A stretch of 64,000 nt of DNA from Algibacter luteus (GCF_900141715.1 NZ_FQYK01000001.1:1-64000), one strand, 5' to 3'; positions 1 to 9,871 are shown, numbered from the stretch's first letter. Notes: generated by a model from the sequence alone, not told the origin. Numbers and translations: made by a program.

Positions 1-3000
1 ACCTTATCTTCTACGGTTACCGTAGCTGTTTCACTGTTTACGTTACCATGAATATCAGTGACCGTTAAGGTAACTTCTACCGTGTTGGCAGTGTTTAGTA
101 AACCTGTAATATTTGTACAATCAAAACTATCGATATCAAGTTCGTAAGTGGCAATCCCACAATTATCAGATGAACCATCGTCGATATCACCAGGAACAAT
201 AGAAACATTTCCAGTAGCATCAAGTTGAACCGTAATATCTTTGGTGACCACAACAGGAACAACCTTATCTTCTACTGTTACATTCCCTGTACAAATTGAA
301 CTATTACCATTAACATCCATAACCAATAAAGTCACTTCATTAGCACCAATATTTGAGCAATCAAAATCAATACTCTCTGCAGTAACATTGGTAATAGTTT
401 GTTTAATATGAATATTATCTAATGCAATATCAGTATCAGTGCCGTTAATTTCAGCCCTGAAACCTATATTCTGATTAGCAGCAGTAGCCACAAAAGTTAC
501 ACTAAAGGCTGTCCAATTAGTACCAGGATTTGGACGTGTAGCAATTTCTACTCCATCTAAATCAATTGCAAAAATGTCACTTCCAGTTGTATTGCTATCA
601 TTGCTTTTATAATCTCCAGTGATGGTATACGGTTCTCCAATGTTAAGATTATTGATGGTTTGAAGAATGGTAGGATCAGACCCAGCATTTCCATCACCAC
701 TTAAAAGAAAGAATTCAACAGGATTACCACCACCAGATTGTGGTCCACCAATCGAATTATTAGTAACAGCCCATGCATAAGCTCCTTGTAAGAAGCTGCC
801 ATTCTGGACTAATTCTTCTCCACCTAAAGTACCTGTAAGAAATGATACGGAAGCAATTCCACAATTATCTGATGCTCCTCCATTTATATCTGATGCGTTA
901 ATGGTTGTTGTGCCATTATCATCTAATTGAATTATACTATCCTGACAGACAATAACAGGCGGTAAATTATCAACAACCGTAACCGTAGCATCACATGTTG
1001 CTATAGCACCAAGAGTACTTTCAACAGTAAGCGTTACAGTATTCTCTCCTACATTTTCACAACCAAAAGTATCAATATCTAAACTTAGGCTACCAATACC
1101 GACAACCGAATTAGATCCATTATCGATATCTTCAGGAGCAATTGTTACAGTTCCATTTTCATCTAAATAAACTGTAATAGATTGACAAATAGCATTTGGC
1201 ACTGGGTCAATAACAGTTACTATTACAGGTACTGTTGTTTCATTTCCGCTAGGATCGGTTCCGGTTAATTGAATGGTTACGGGGCTATCTATAGCATCTT
1301 GTGCTCCAAATGTATCCTGACTTATACTATAATCGACTAATCCACAATTATCTGAACCTGTATCTAAAACATCATTAGCAACAATACTTACGGTTCCGCT
1401 CGCCGTTAATGTTACTTCTATATTTTGACCAACTACATCGGGTGGTAAATTATCCTCAACAGTTATAGTTTGTGTACAGGAATCTGAATTTCCATTAGCA
1501 TCAGTTGCTGTCCAAATAATTTCTGTACTACCAACAGGATAAACACCGGAAGCATCACTGGTTCCTGTAACATTATTAGTCAGGCTATAAGCCAATAATG
1601 GTATATCATTAATAACCCAATCTGTTGCAGGAACCATATTATTTAAAGTACCAGTGTTACCATTTCCAGAGCTATCGGCCAAAGTATTACTGCCTTCACC
1701 ATCTTCAAAATTATAGTAAGCTACTAATCCTGGTTCAGTTCCAGATAGTAATTTATTATGAGAAAAAGCGATTTCTGTTGCTGACAATGCTCGATTCCAA
1801 ATACGCATTTCGTCCATTTTTCCTTTGAAAAACTCTGGAACACCGGTAATCCTATCTTCACCTATTATTAAATCTAAATTTGAAGGTGTTATTGATGTAA
1901 AGGTGGCCATTGAAGAATTTACTTCTATACCATTTACATAAATTCTTATGGTACCATTATCAAATGTCCCTGCAACATGATTCCAAGAATTTAGACTCAG
2001 AACATTAGGACTCGAAACAGATGCTGATGCCGCATTGTTAAGAAATACTAATCTCAGACCTCGCCCATTTGGCTCAGATGGATCATAGGTATCGAACACG
2101 AATTCACCTGGATTACTACCTCCTCCTGAGTAATTAGTTAAAATTCTTGAATAAGTATTTTTTTCAGGATAGATCCATGCTTCCATTGTTACCTCGGTAC
2201 CAAAAGAAAAACTCGAACTATATGGAATAATAATTTTATCATTAATTCCGTCAAACTCTAAAGATGTTGACCCAATATTACTGCAATTATCAGTGACACC
2301 TGGTGGCATAACCGATATATTAGCTTCACATACTCCAGGGTCTACATCAACCGTAAGCGGTTCGCAAACCAATACTGGTGATGTTGTATCTTCCAAAATC
2401 ACATTTTGAGTTTGAGTTACTGAACCTCCATCAGTTTCGTATGTCCAAGTAATGACCGTTGTTCCTTGGGCAATAATTGGCAAATTAGCATCATGCATCA
2501 CATTTACTGAGCCTCCACAAACTGTGCTAGCCGAAGGAGGTGTTAATTGTGTAACTTCACATTCTGCTGTTATATCTGGCAACGTTTCCAAATCTGGTAT
2601 TGGTAACAATAAACTAAGATCTGGCGGCCCTACTGTATGTGTTCCTATTGTTAAACAACCATTGTTAGCGAGTACACTATAATCATAATTACCAGCAGCA
2701 ATGCCCGAGAATATACCCGTTGTGTTTGTAATATTATTAAATGTATAAACGAATGGCCCAGAATTATTAGTATCTGGTATAGCAGTAAGGGTTAGTTCAT
2801 TCCCTGGATTGCTGCACACTTTATCTGCTCCATAAAAACCACTATACACCGAAGTAAAGAATGAGGTATTTGGTGGTGTACTAGCATTATCATAATACTG
2901 TGTTAATGGTTGATTGGTGCCTTGCACTTCAAAAGCAAACCACACCTTAAAATCTCCTTGTTGACTAATATCTAATACAGGCCAATCTAATCCTAAATTT

Positions 3001-6000
3001 GGAAGTCCTGTTTCGCCACCATCTACAAAATGGTTTGGAATACTTCCAACAACACCTGCACTCATTGGTGAGGTACCAGTTGCTCCAACTGGTTGAACTT
3101 GCATTCTGAATTGTGTATTGACGCTTTGCAGTTGACCATTCGCTGGATTTGTCCATGTGAGTGGCGCTGTACTGTGGAAAGTAGCCACACCCGTATTTAC
3201 ATCAAAACTATGGAAAACCATAGAGCCTGTTGCTGCCTGAGTACTGTGTCTTGGGTTTTCTATATTATTAAAAGTAAACCATAAGCCACCATAATTTTCT
3301 GGTAAGAGGTCTGTAAAAGTCCAAGTTCTCCCACCAGCTTCTCCTGGGTTACTACCTGCAGAAGCAAATGTATAATCAGTACCATCTACAAAATCAACAC
3401 CAAATTCTAAAGGCGTTACAGGGCCGTGAGTAACACTAGTTACATCAAAATCCACGTCCACTGAATTCATATTATCTAGTGTGTTAGGATTACAATCATT
3501 ATCTACGCCGTCGCAATTTACTTCTGAAGCTCCTGGATATACACTGGAATTAGTATCGTCGCAATCTTGATTATTTGTTGCATAACCAGCTTGTAAACTA
3601 CATAAGGCCGTCCCTACAGTATCTGCACCAAAACCATCATTATCTGCATCTGTATAATATAGGACTTCAGACAATCTGGTAACGGCAATGGAATAGTCCT
3701 GAGTTATACCGCAAGCTTCAACTGTTACTGTAATGATATTTAGCCCTGCACTTAATTCTGTATACCCATCACCTACAATACTTGTGCTGGGTAATGTGTT
3801 AGTTGCAGTAGCACTTATTATGGTTTCTGTAATACTGTTACATACTTCTGCTGTATAGGCAAAAGTATTAGAATCAAAAGCAGGAGATAGCACCAAATCC
3901 GTACCTGTTAAACTTGCCAAAAAGGCATCTGACACAGCATTATTGTCAATCTCACCATCACAATTATTATCTATACCATCGCACAGTTCATCTGCTCCTG
4001 GGTAAATTGAAGCGTTGTTATCGTCACAATCACAATCATCTACAGTAACACCATCACCATCATTATCTGTGGCATTGGGCTGTATACCTATTGTAAACTC
4101 ATAACTTTGTTGGCAATCGGTATCATCAGTTTCTCTAATAGATACTGTATAGGTTCCTGGGCCTAAATTATCTATAGGTAGTGCAAACGGGTTTGTTGGT
4201 GGGGTACCAAAAGGAAACCAGTCTGGACCGCCTAAATTACCCTCTATAGCTACCGGAGCATCTGCAAAATTTATGGTTATTTCTGCTCCACCATCTTCTG
4301 CTGTGGCACAAGAAGCATCTATTGTATTAGCTGTTACGGAAGCAAGGTCACAACCTGTAACATTAATCGTACGTGTTAAAACTTCCGATTCATTACCTGA
4401 ACCATCAACAGCTTTATAGCTTAAAATATATTCACCAATGGTGTTTACATCTACTGTACCTGTAATTTCAATTTCAGCAGCACAATTATCTGTAGCAGTT
4501 GCTTCTGGATCTGTAAAAGTTTCTCCTATTATAACATCTATTATTGCATCGCCATTTAATGTAATGGTAGGTACAATATCATCTATAACGGTAACACTAA
4601 AGGTCTTTGACCTAGCATTACCTAATGGGTCTGTGGCAGTTAAAGTAACTGCATTTGAGCCTGAACCTCCATAAGCGCTGCCTTCAGAAATCTTTACCCC
4701 ATAGATTGTATTATTATTTTGTGAAACCCAAATTGTTTCACCATCAAAAGCAGTATTATATGGATATGTTTGAAGATAAGTAGAATTTATATAATTACCA
4801 TATAAATCTAATTTATGCAAATATCTCATATCTCCAGAATTGGTTGACCAGCCGTTAGCTTGTCCTGCTATATAAATATTATCATTTGCAACAACTAATC
4901 CTCCGTAACTATAAATTGAACCTGGTAACGTAATATTCCTTATAAATACACCTGTATCTTTATCCAAAACCCGAATGACGTTTTCCCATGCACCATAGGC
5001 ATACACAAAATTAGCGTCAGCAGAAACGGAAGCCGCTGTAATTCCCATATTATAGGTCCAAATAATATTGCTACCTGATCTTTTGGTAATAGTTCTCTGC
5101 CCCCAATTTGAGGTATAATAATCAGTTGCACTATCCGTATCCATCCATAACTGCATAATATATTGTTGCCCAGAATTAAATGATCCTAAATAATTATGAT
5201 CCTTATCATATCTATAAACATTAGAGTTTCCCCACTGTGGGTACCAAAATTCTTCAGTGATTGGATTGTAGCCTCCACCATGAGAGTGTGTTTGTTGTGT
5301 TTCTGAACCAATAAAAGTTGGTGTAATTGCTGTAGAATTACCACCTAAATTATCACAATTAAAAGAAGTATTATCTATACTAAGAGTTACAGTTCCATCA
5401 GGATCTGTAGTACCTGTATCAATGTCTTGTGGTGTAATGGTAGCGTTGCCATTTACATCTAAAAGCACTGTAATATCTTGCCCTTGAATAATTGGTGCAG
5501 ATGTATTAAATTCTATTTGATAGACCTCAATTTCTGTAATAAACCCGGAACCAAATGAATAATACGTTCTTGTTGTATTAATGCCTGTTAATGCTTTTAT
5601 TGCAGTAGATGAATTATAAGCATAACCACTTCCATCAATATTATTATAAGAGTGTGGTCTAAAATACCCACTATCCATAGAATTATTAATGAAAATATCA
5701 TGACCACCACCAAAAATTGGTCCATACCCCGGTCTGCTCAAAGTACTATTTTGTGGATAATAAGGGCTCGCTTTTCTATCAGAATTCAAGTTGAACAAAA
5801 AAGCCTGTGAACTACTATTATAATTAAAGTATGAAGAATTCCAAGAATTTGGTGTATACCCACCAAACACTTGCCCATTACTGGCTTTAAAAACAACTAG
5901 CGTTGGTCCTTTATCATCACATAAATTATGAAATGCAGTTGCACTTGCGCCATGTATAGACCTCCGGTACAACAAGGTACCAGAAGGCGCTACGCCGTAG

Positions 6001-6149
6001 TCATCTAACCAGTCTCTTAGTACTTGGTCATCATTTCCTACTGCAATTGCAGAACCTGGTACTATTGGAAAAATTGTTTGTGCATTTAATGTAGCGGACA
6101 TTAAAAATAAGAGTCCTATTATCGAAGTAATTTGTGTAATTTTTTTCAT
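1..6149 (-). CDS. Giant secreted multidomain protein (TLDc, Ig-like/HYR repeats, MopE motifs, LamG), 3' end outside window
   Basis: The frame is open from an ATG at 6149 to the left edge, over 2,040 codons, so the C-terminus is missing. Residues 1-24 form a signal peptide ending in LNAQT. Residues about 58-222 read as a TLDc domain (LLYRRSIHGASATAFHNLC, then VFGGYTPNSWNS). Then come Ig-like/HYR repeats (pattern QLDxNGxxxIxxxDI, DNCG, VTLTVTDxxGN), a beta-propeller-like stretch (plus-strand 4670-5345), a DUF5011-like repeat, two MopE-type Asp/Cys motifs (CDGIDNNCDG, CDGVDNDCN) around a cadherin-like beta-sandwich, a LamG domain (1608-2275) and a carbohydrate-binding-like domain (400-850). Such proteins are usually T9SS surface adhesins; the sorting domain would lie beyond the edge. 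It starts 5 bases after the stop of the small secreted gene upstream, so the two are probably co-transcribed. The exact ligand is unknown. Confidence 0.9.
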   Translation of the reverse strand, partial: MKKITQITSIIGLLFLMSATLNAQTIFPIVPGSAIAVGNDDQVLRDWLDDYGVAPSGTLLYRRSIHGASATAFHNLCDDKGPTLVVFKASNGQVFGGYTPNSWNSSYFNYNSSSQAFLFNLNSDRKASPYYPQNSTLSRPGYGPIFGGGHDIFINNSMDSGYFRPHSYNNIDGSGYAYNSSTAIKALTGINTTRTYYSFGSGFITEIEVYQIEFNTSAPIIQGQDITVLLDVNGNATITPQDIDTGTTDPDGTVTLSIDNTSFNCDNLGGNSTAITPTFIGSETQQTHSHGGGYNPITEEFWYPQWGNSNVYRYDKDHNYLGSFNSGQQYIMQLWMDTDSATDYYTSNWGQRTITKRSGSNIIWTYNMGITAASVSADANFVYAYGAWENVIRVLDKDTGVFIRNITLPGSIYSYGGLVVANDNIYIAGQANGWSTNSGDMRYLHKLDLYGNYINSTYLQTYPYNTAFDGETIWVSQNNNTIYGVKISEGSAYGGSGSNAVTLTATDPLGNARSKTFSVTVIDDIVPTITLNGDAIIDVIIGETFTDPEATATDNCAAEIEITGTVDVNTIGEYILSYKAVDGSGNESEVLTRTINVTGCDLASVTANTIDASCATAEDGGAEITINFADAPVAIEGNLGGPDWFPFGTPPTNPFALPIDNLGPGTYTVSIRETDDTDCQQSYEFTIGIQPNATDNDGDGVTVDDCDCDDNNASIYPGADELCDGIDNNCDGEIDNNAVSDAFLASLTGTDLVLSPAFDSNTFAYTAEVCNSITETIISATATNTLPSTSIVGDGYTELSAGLNIITVTVEACGITQDYSIAVTRLSEVLYYTDADNDGFGADTVGTALCSLQAGYATNNQDCDDTNSSVYPGASEVNCDGVDNDCNPNTLDNMNSVDVDFDVTSVTHGPVTPLEFGVDFVDGTDYTFASAGSNPGEAGGRTWTFTDLLPENYGGLWFTFNNIENPRHSTQAATGSMVFHSFDVNTGVATFHSTAPLTWTNPANGQLQSVNTQFRMQVQPVGATGTSPMSAGVVGSIPNHFVDGGETGLPNLGLDWPVLDISQQGDFKVWFAFEVQGTNQPLTQYYDNASTPPNTSFFTSVYSGFYGADKVCSNPGNELTLTAIPDTNNSGPFVYTFNNITNTTGIFSGIAAGNYDYSVLANNGCLTIGTHTVGPPDLSLLLPIPDLETLPDITAECEVTQLTPPSASTVCGGSVNVMHDANLPIIAQGTTVITWTYETDGGSVTQTQNVILEDTTSPVLVCEPLTVDVDPGVCEANISVMPPGVTDNCSNIGSTSLEFDGINDKIIIPYSSSFSFGTEVTMEAWIYPEKNTYSRILTNYSGGGSNPGEFVFDTYDPSEPNGRGLRLVFLNNAASASVSSPNVLSLNSWNHVAGTFDNGTIRIYVNGIEVNSSMATFTSITPSNLDLIIGEDRITGVPEFFKGKMDEMRIWNRALSATEIAFSHNKLLSGTEPGLVAYYNFEDGEGSNTLADSSGNGNTGTLNNMVPATDWVINDIPLLAYSLTNNVTGTSDASGVYPVGSTEIIWTATDANGNSDSCTQTITVEDNLPPDVVGQNIEVTLTASGTVSIVANDVLDTGSDNCGLVDYSISQDTFGAQDAIDSPVTIQLTGTDPSGNETTVPVIVTVIDPVPNAICQSITVYLDENGTVTIAPEDIDNGSNSVVGIGSLSLDIDTFGCENVGENTVTLTVESTLGAIATCDATVTVVDNLPPVIVCQDSIIQLDDNGTTTINASDINGGASDNCGIASVSFLTGTLGGEELVQNGSFLQGAYAWAVTNNSIGGPQSGGGNPVEFFLLSGDGNAGSDPTILQTINNLNIGEPYTITGDYKSNDSNTTGSDIFAIDLDGVEIATRPNPGTNWTAFSVTFVATAANQNIGFRAEINGTDTDIALDNIHIKQTITNVTAESIDFDCSNIGANEVTLLVMDVNGNSSICTGNVTVEDKVVPVVVTKDITVQLDATGNVSIVPGDIDDGSSDNCGIATYELDIDSFDCTNITGLLNTANTVEVTLTVTDIHGNVNSETATVTVEDK

Positions 6150-6154
6150 AGCCC

Positions 6155-6592
6155 TTAATTTTCAATGTTAATTATAAATTCGTTTAAAAAATCAGTAACT
6201 GCTATCGGATATTGGTCCTGATACTGTTTTGTGAGCATCATTTTAGGTGCCGATTCGCAAGTTTGTAATAAGGTTGTACCTGAAACTACGGAGATAGTTT
6301 CAAGTTCGTCGCTATTATTTGTTGTCGTCACTTTAGAAAAAGTTATGGATTTGCTTGAAGCATTATTATTTATAATTTTGAGCTTGAATGTTTCGTGTCT
6401 TAAATCTCCTTGTTCTGCAAATTCTATTGGATCAATATTCTGCCCACTTTCACAAGGAATTAATTCATAAAAAATTTGAATATTAGATTCTTCTTTTAAC
6501 AATGTCCAGGAGTCCTGAGCATACGTTTGAAATGAAAAAAGCATAAATACAATAATGCCACGAAAGAAATTTTTGAGTTGGTTGGTTTTCAT
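6155..6592 (-). CDS. Small secreted protein of unknown function, upstream partner of the giant protein
   Basis: 145 residues with an N-terminal signal peptide (hydrophobic FRGIIVFMLFSF, cut near TYAQD). The mature part is short and beta-rich, with two cysteines (IPCESG and QTCESAP) that could form a disulfide in the periplasm. A conserved-looking ending, YPIAVTDFLNEF, follows. I recognise no characterised domain. The stop is 5 bases before the start codon of the giant surface protein, on the same strand, so both probably lie on one mRNA. From that position I infer a helper role in export, folding or anchoring of the giant protein, or in the same surface structure. This is inference only. Confidence 0.8.
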   Translation of the reverse strand: MKTNQLKNFFRGIIVFMLFSFQTYAQDSWTLLKEESNIQIFYELIPCESGQNIDPIEFAEQGDLRHETFKLKIINNNASSKSITFSKVTTTNNSDELETISVVSGTTLLQTCESAPKMMLTKQYQDQYPIAVTDFLNEFIINIEN

Positions 6593-6852
6593 AATGATTG
6601 GTTTTAGTGATAATTAACCAAAACACAAACAAGTCAGGTAACTATTGTTTGCCTACAATAAGAAAACAATACTGCATTTAATTTTATGATACATTTAGGG
6701 TGCTAATAAGAAGTATAATTAGAGAAAACGCTTTAAATAGCCATATAAATTTTGAATTCCAGTTTTTAAATGAAGGAATACGGCTTTAAAACATGAATTT
6801 AATCGTTAGGGAAATTAATAATAGCACCGACAAATTAGAGATTAAGTCTAAG
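6593..6852. other. AT-rich intergenic region, no gene seen
   Basis: This stretch separates the small secreted gene from the PAS-LuxR gene, both on the minus strand. It must contain the promoter of the secreted-protein pair, but I find no exact TAnnTTTG box on the minus strand here. No coding frame with a plausible start was found. Confidence 0.5.
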
Positions 6853-6876
6853 TTATAAAATACCGTGAAGACGGTA
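6853..6876 (-). terminator. Intrinsic terminator of the PAS-LuxR gene
   Basis: Read on the minus strand, TACCGT-CTTC-ACGGTA is a perfect 6-bp stem with a four-base loop, followed by TTTTAT. It lies 25 bases after the stop of the regulator gene and separates it from the secreted-protein operon. Confidence 0.6.
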
Positions 6877-6900
6877 ATTCGTTAAAACGAGCCATTTATA

Positions 6901-7713
6901 CTATAAAATACCATTAAGATGGCAAAACTCTATAAGCTCTTTTTTGTTATGGCAGTTACTTTTTTTAAGGATATTTTTACGGTGAGCCACTACAGTATGA
7001 ATACTTATAAATAGAGTGCTAGCAATGTTGCTATTAGTAAAACCCTTATCAATAAGGCTGATAATTTCCTTCTCTCTATCTGTAAAAAAATTAGCGAATT
7101 CATGATAAATACTTTTTTTGAAAAGGCTTACATCTATATTACCCGCATAAAGCTCCCATTCGACAAAATTAGTACTTGTTTTGATGAACGAAATATCAGT
7201 TAAAACCGATAAATGCGTCAATAATATACCATCTTCGCCTGTTTGAAACGGTAAAGACTGCCGCATCACCCTTAAATAGGTTCCATCTTTTTTTAATAAC
7301 CGGAAGGTGACGTTCAAATATTGCTTTTGTGCACTTACATTATTTCTAATTGCAAAATTCACAACGCCTTTAAGTATGCGATTAATAACATCAATATCAT
7401 CTGGATGTATTAATGTTAATGCCATTTCCATGGTAAATTCATCTTTTGAATAGCCTAACATTTGTCGAATTCCTCGCGAATATTCCAATCGCGATTTTTG
7501 CCAGTTTAAAATATACATGGCCTGTTTTCCCATTACTATTGGGAACTTTTTTATCGACTTGAACTTATGAGTTTTTACAATACGATTATGCAGAATTTTA
7601 GCAATTTCTTTGCTAAATTTTGATGAGTCAAACAATGTCGTTTTTCTATTGTTGATCAATTTTATTGGGCTGGTAAGTTTTTTAAATATACTGAAAATAT
7701 AATTTTTGTACAA
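6901..7713 (-). CDS. PAS-domain LuxR-family transcriptional regulator
   Basis: 270 residues. Residues about 65-185 resemble a PAS fold with its PAC end (GYSKDEF, IHPDDIDVINRI, RLLKKDGTYLRVMRQS, LSVLTDIS). Residues about 205-268 are a LuxR/GerE helix-turn-helix (FTDREKEIISLIDKGFTNSN, then IASTLFISIHTVVAHRKNIL). It should bind DNA in response to a small ligand or redox cue sensed by the PAS domain; the signal is unknown. No receiver domain is present, so it is not a classical response regulator. The frame opens at a TAA two codons before the TTG at 7713. The first ATG is at 7533, just ahead of the PAS core. The intervening 60 residues (FSKEIAKILH...) look like real protein, so I take the TTG start. 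Adjacency to the giant surface-protein operon makes that operon a possible target. Confidence 0.85.
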   Translation of the reverse strand: MYKNYIFSIFKKLTSPIKLINNRKTTLFDSSKFSKEIAKILHNRIVKTHKFKSIKKFPIVMGKQAMYILNWQKSRLEYSRGIRQMLGYSKDEFTMEMALTLIHPDDIDVINRILKGVVNFAIRNNVSAQKQYLNVTFRLLKKDGTYLRVMRQSLPFQTGEDGILLTHLSVLTDISFIKTSTNFVEWELYAGNIDVSLFKKSIYHEFANFFTDREKEIISLIDKGFTNSNIASTLFISIHTVVAHRKNILKKSNCHNKKELIEFCHLNGIL

Positions 7714-8136
7714 AAATTAGTCGTACTGATGTAATAATTTATCTTGTTTTTGTTGTCATCCTTGGGGAGGTTCCGGCTATGACCCTGTGCCTTAACAAGT
7801 TTGTCAAAACCTTTTTTAAACAATTAAAAAAAAAAAGCAAATAAATAAATGTTTCTTTTTAGAGGCAATTTAGGGCTTACTTTATGTTTCACTAAATATT
7901 TGCTTTTGTACATATTTCATATGTTGTACTACAAATATATTAAATTATAGATAAAACACAAATAAATTCGATAAAATGTAATTTTAAGTTGTTTTTTCTT
8001 TCATTATATTTTATCAAACGTTGTTATATTATTGATTCTTTAGATTTTTTCTACCGATTCACTTACTATTAATATATGACTTATGGCCTTGCGCTTTGTA
8101 TAATTATTGTAATTTGAAAGTTTAAAACTGACTTTG
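7714..8136. other. Intergenic region with possible structured leader
   Basis: 423 bases without a gene, very AT-rich apart from a GC-richer island at about 7755-7795. The island can fold: GTCAT and ATGAC form its outer arms, with CC and GG inside. A minus-strand promoter at 7932-7962 would give the regulator a leader of about 210 bases that includes this island. The plus-strand side must hold the amidohydrolase promoter; only a weak TA-n-TTTG (7 bases, one spacer base short) is visible at about 8110. Confidence 0.5.
7932..7962 (-). promoter_or_regulatory. Predicted promoter toward the PAS-LuxR gene
   Basis: On the minus strand there is a TTTG (CAAA at 7959-7962), 19 bases, then TATATTTG (CAAATATA at 7932-7939). 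This matches the Bacteroidota -33/-7 pattern in sequence and spacing. Confidence 0.55.
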
Positions 8137-9864
8137 ATGAAATTAAAAAATTTCCCTTTGAAATATATAAGCTTATTATTAGTTTTTCTAACGGCTTGTT
8201 CAAATCCTAAAAACGAATTTGCGACTTTGATTATTTATGGTGGTACAATTTATACCGTAGATTCTACTTCTATTCAAGTTGAAGCTGTAGCTATAAAAAA
8301 CAATCTAATCATTTTTACTGGAAAATTATCGGAAGCCGAACGATTCAAAAATGACAATACAGAACTTATTGATTTAAAAGGAAAAACCATGACACCAGGT
8401 TTTATTGAAGGTCATGGTCATTTCATGGGTTTAGGTTACAATGAACTCAATCTAGATTTGATGAACACAACAAGCTACCAAGATATTGTTGATGCTGTCG
8501 CAGAACGCGTAAAAACTGCGCAACCAGGAGAATGGATAATTGGCAGAGGCTGGCATCAAAGCAAATGGGATTCCATGCCTTCTGGATTAGTAAATAGTTT
8601 TCAAACACATCACTTGCTAAGTGAAGTATCGCCAGACAATCCGGTTTATTTAAGACACGCTAGTGGTCATGCAGGATTTGCTAATGCCAAAGCTATGGAA
8701 ATTGCGGGTTTGCAAGTTTTAGCTAAAGAAGGTATTAAGAATTTTAAAGTAGAAGGTGGAGAAGTTATTATTGATGAGTTTGGAAGACCCACAGGTATTT
8801 TTAATGAACGTGCCCAAACTTTAATTGCCAAACATATTCCTAAAAAAACGTTAGAAACCGACCAACAAGCATTTAATTTAGCTGTAAAAGCTTGTCAAAG
8901 AAATGGCATTACCAGTTTTCATGACGCCGGAATCCCTAAAGAAACCATCGCGTTATATGAAAAAATGAAATCGGAAGGCAAGATGAATACAAGAATTTAC
9001 GCCATGTTAACTGGTTGGGATAAAGACTTGCTCGAAGACTGGTATTCCAAAGGCCCAATGATTGATCCCGATAATCTTTTAACCATTCGCTCTGTTAAAT
9101 TAAATTGCGATGGTGCTTTAGGTTCAAGAGGTGCCTGGTTACTGGAACCTTATACGGATAGACCAGATCATTTTGGTCACGAAACCTTACCCATGGAATT
9201 TGTAGAAGAAACTGCAATCAAAGGCTTAAATCATGGCTTTCAAGTATGTGCGCATGCTATTGGAGATCGTGCGAATAGAGAAATTTTAGACCGTTATGAA
9301 ATGGCTTTTAAAAAATTTCCTGATGCCACAACAAATCATAGATTTAGAATAGAACACGCACAACATCTGCATCCTGATGATATTCCCCGTTTTGCAGAAT
9401 TACAAGTCATTCCTGCAATGCAAGCCGTACACATGTCGTCTGACAGACCTTGGGCTATTGATAGATTAGGCGAAAAGCGAATTAAAGAAGGAGCCTACAT
9501 GTGGCAAAACCTATTAGAAAGCGGTGTTCCGATAGTAAATGGAACTGATGTACCCGTTGAACCTATAAATCCCATTGCGAGCTTTTATGCCAGTGTGAGC
9601 AGGAAAAAATTAAAGGGTACGCCTGAAGGTGGCTATGAACCAGAACAAAAAATGACAAGAACACAAGCTTTAAGATCTTATACCTTAGATGCTGCTTATG
9701 GCGCTTTTGAAGAACAGATTAAAGGTTCCATTAGTGTTGGTAAACTTGCTGATTTTACCATATTCAACCAAGACATCATGACCATTGAAGAATCTCAAAT
9801 TTTAGACACTGAAGTGGTCATGACCATTTTTGATGGAAACATCGTATATTCAAAAGCAGATTAG
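8137..9864 (+). CDS. YtcJ-type metal-dependent amidohydrolase lipoprotein
   Basis: 575 residues, amidohydrolase family 3. The lipoprotein signal peptide ends in VFLTAC, with Cys21 as the lipid site, so the enzyme is membrane-anchored outside the cytoplasm. Metal ligands are visible: the HxH in GHGHFMG, the His of CAHAIGDRANRE, the His of RIEHAQHLHPDD and the Asp of NGTDVPVEP. Family members hydrolyse cyclic amides or related C-N bonds; the natural substrate cannot be told from sequence. The ATG at 8137 is preferred to an adjacent TTG at 8134. It converges on pepD with only 7 bases between stops and no obvious terminator. Confidence 0.9.
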   Translation: MKLKNFPLKYISLLLVFLTACSNPKNEFATLIIYGGTIYTVDSTSIQVEAVAIKNNLIIFTGKLSEAERFKNDNTELIDLKGKTMTPGFIEGHGHFMGLGYNELNLDLMNTTSYQDIVDAVAERVKTAQPGEWIIGRGWHQSKWDSMPSGLVNSFQTHHLLSEVSPDNPVYLRHASGHAGFANAKAMEIAGLQVLAKEGIKNFKVEGGEVIIDEFGRPTGIFNERAQTLIAKHIPKKTLETDQQAFNLAVKACQRNGITSFHDAGIPKETIALYEKMKSEGKMNTRIYAMLTGWDKDLLEDWYSKGPMIDPDNLLTIRSVKLNCDGALGSRGAWLLEPYTDRPDHFGHETLPMEFVEETAIKGLNHGFQVCAHAIGDRANREILDRYEMAFKKFPDATTNHRFRIEHAQHLHPDDIPRFAELQVIPAMQAVHMSSDRPWAIDRLGEKRIKEGAYMWQNLLESGVPIVNGTDVPVEPINPIASFYASVSRKKLKGTPEGGYEPEQKMTRTQALRSYTLDAAYGAFEEQIKGSISVGKLADFTIFNQDIMTIEESQILDTEVVMTIFDGNIVYSKAD

Positions 9865-9871
9865 ATTAATT

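Noticed and set aside
2452-5131. Short frames in both strands within the giant gene
   Set aside because: They are all out of frame with one continuous open frame that gives recognisable domains throughout.
1-6149. Possible CRISPR or tandem DNA repeat in the giant gene
   Set aside because: The recurring patterns are protein-level Ig-like repeats with diverged DNA and no regular spacers.
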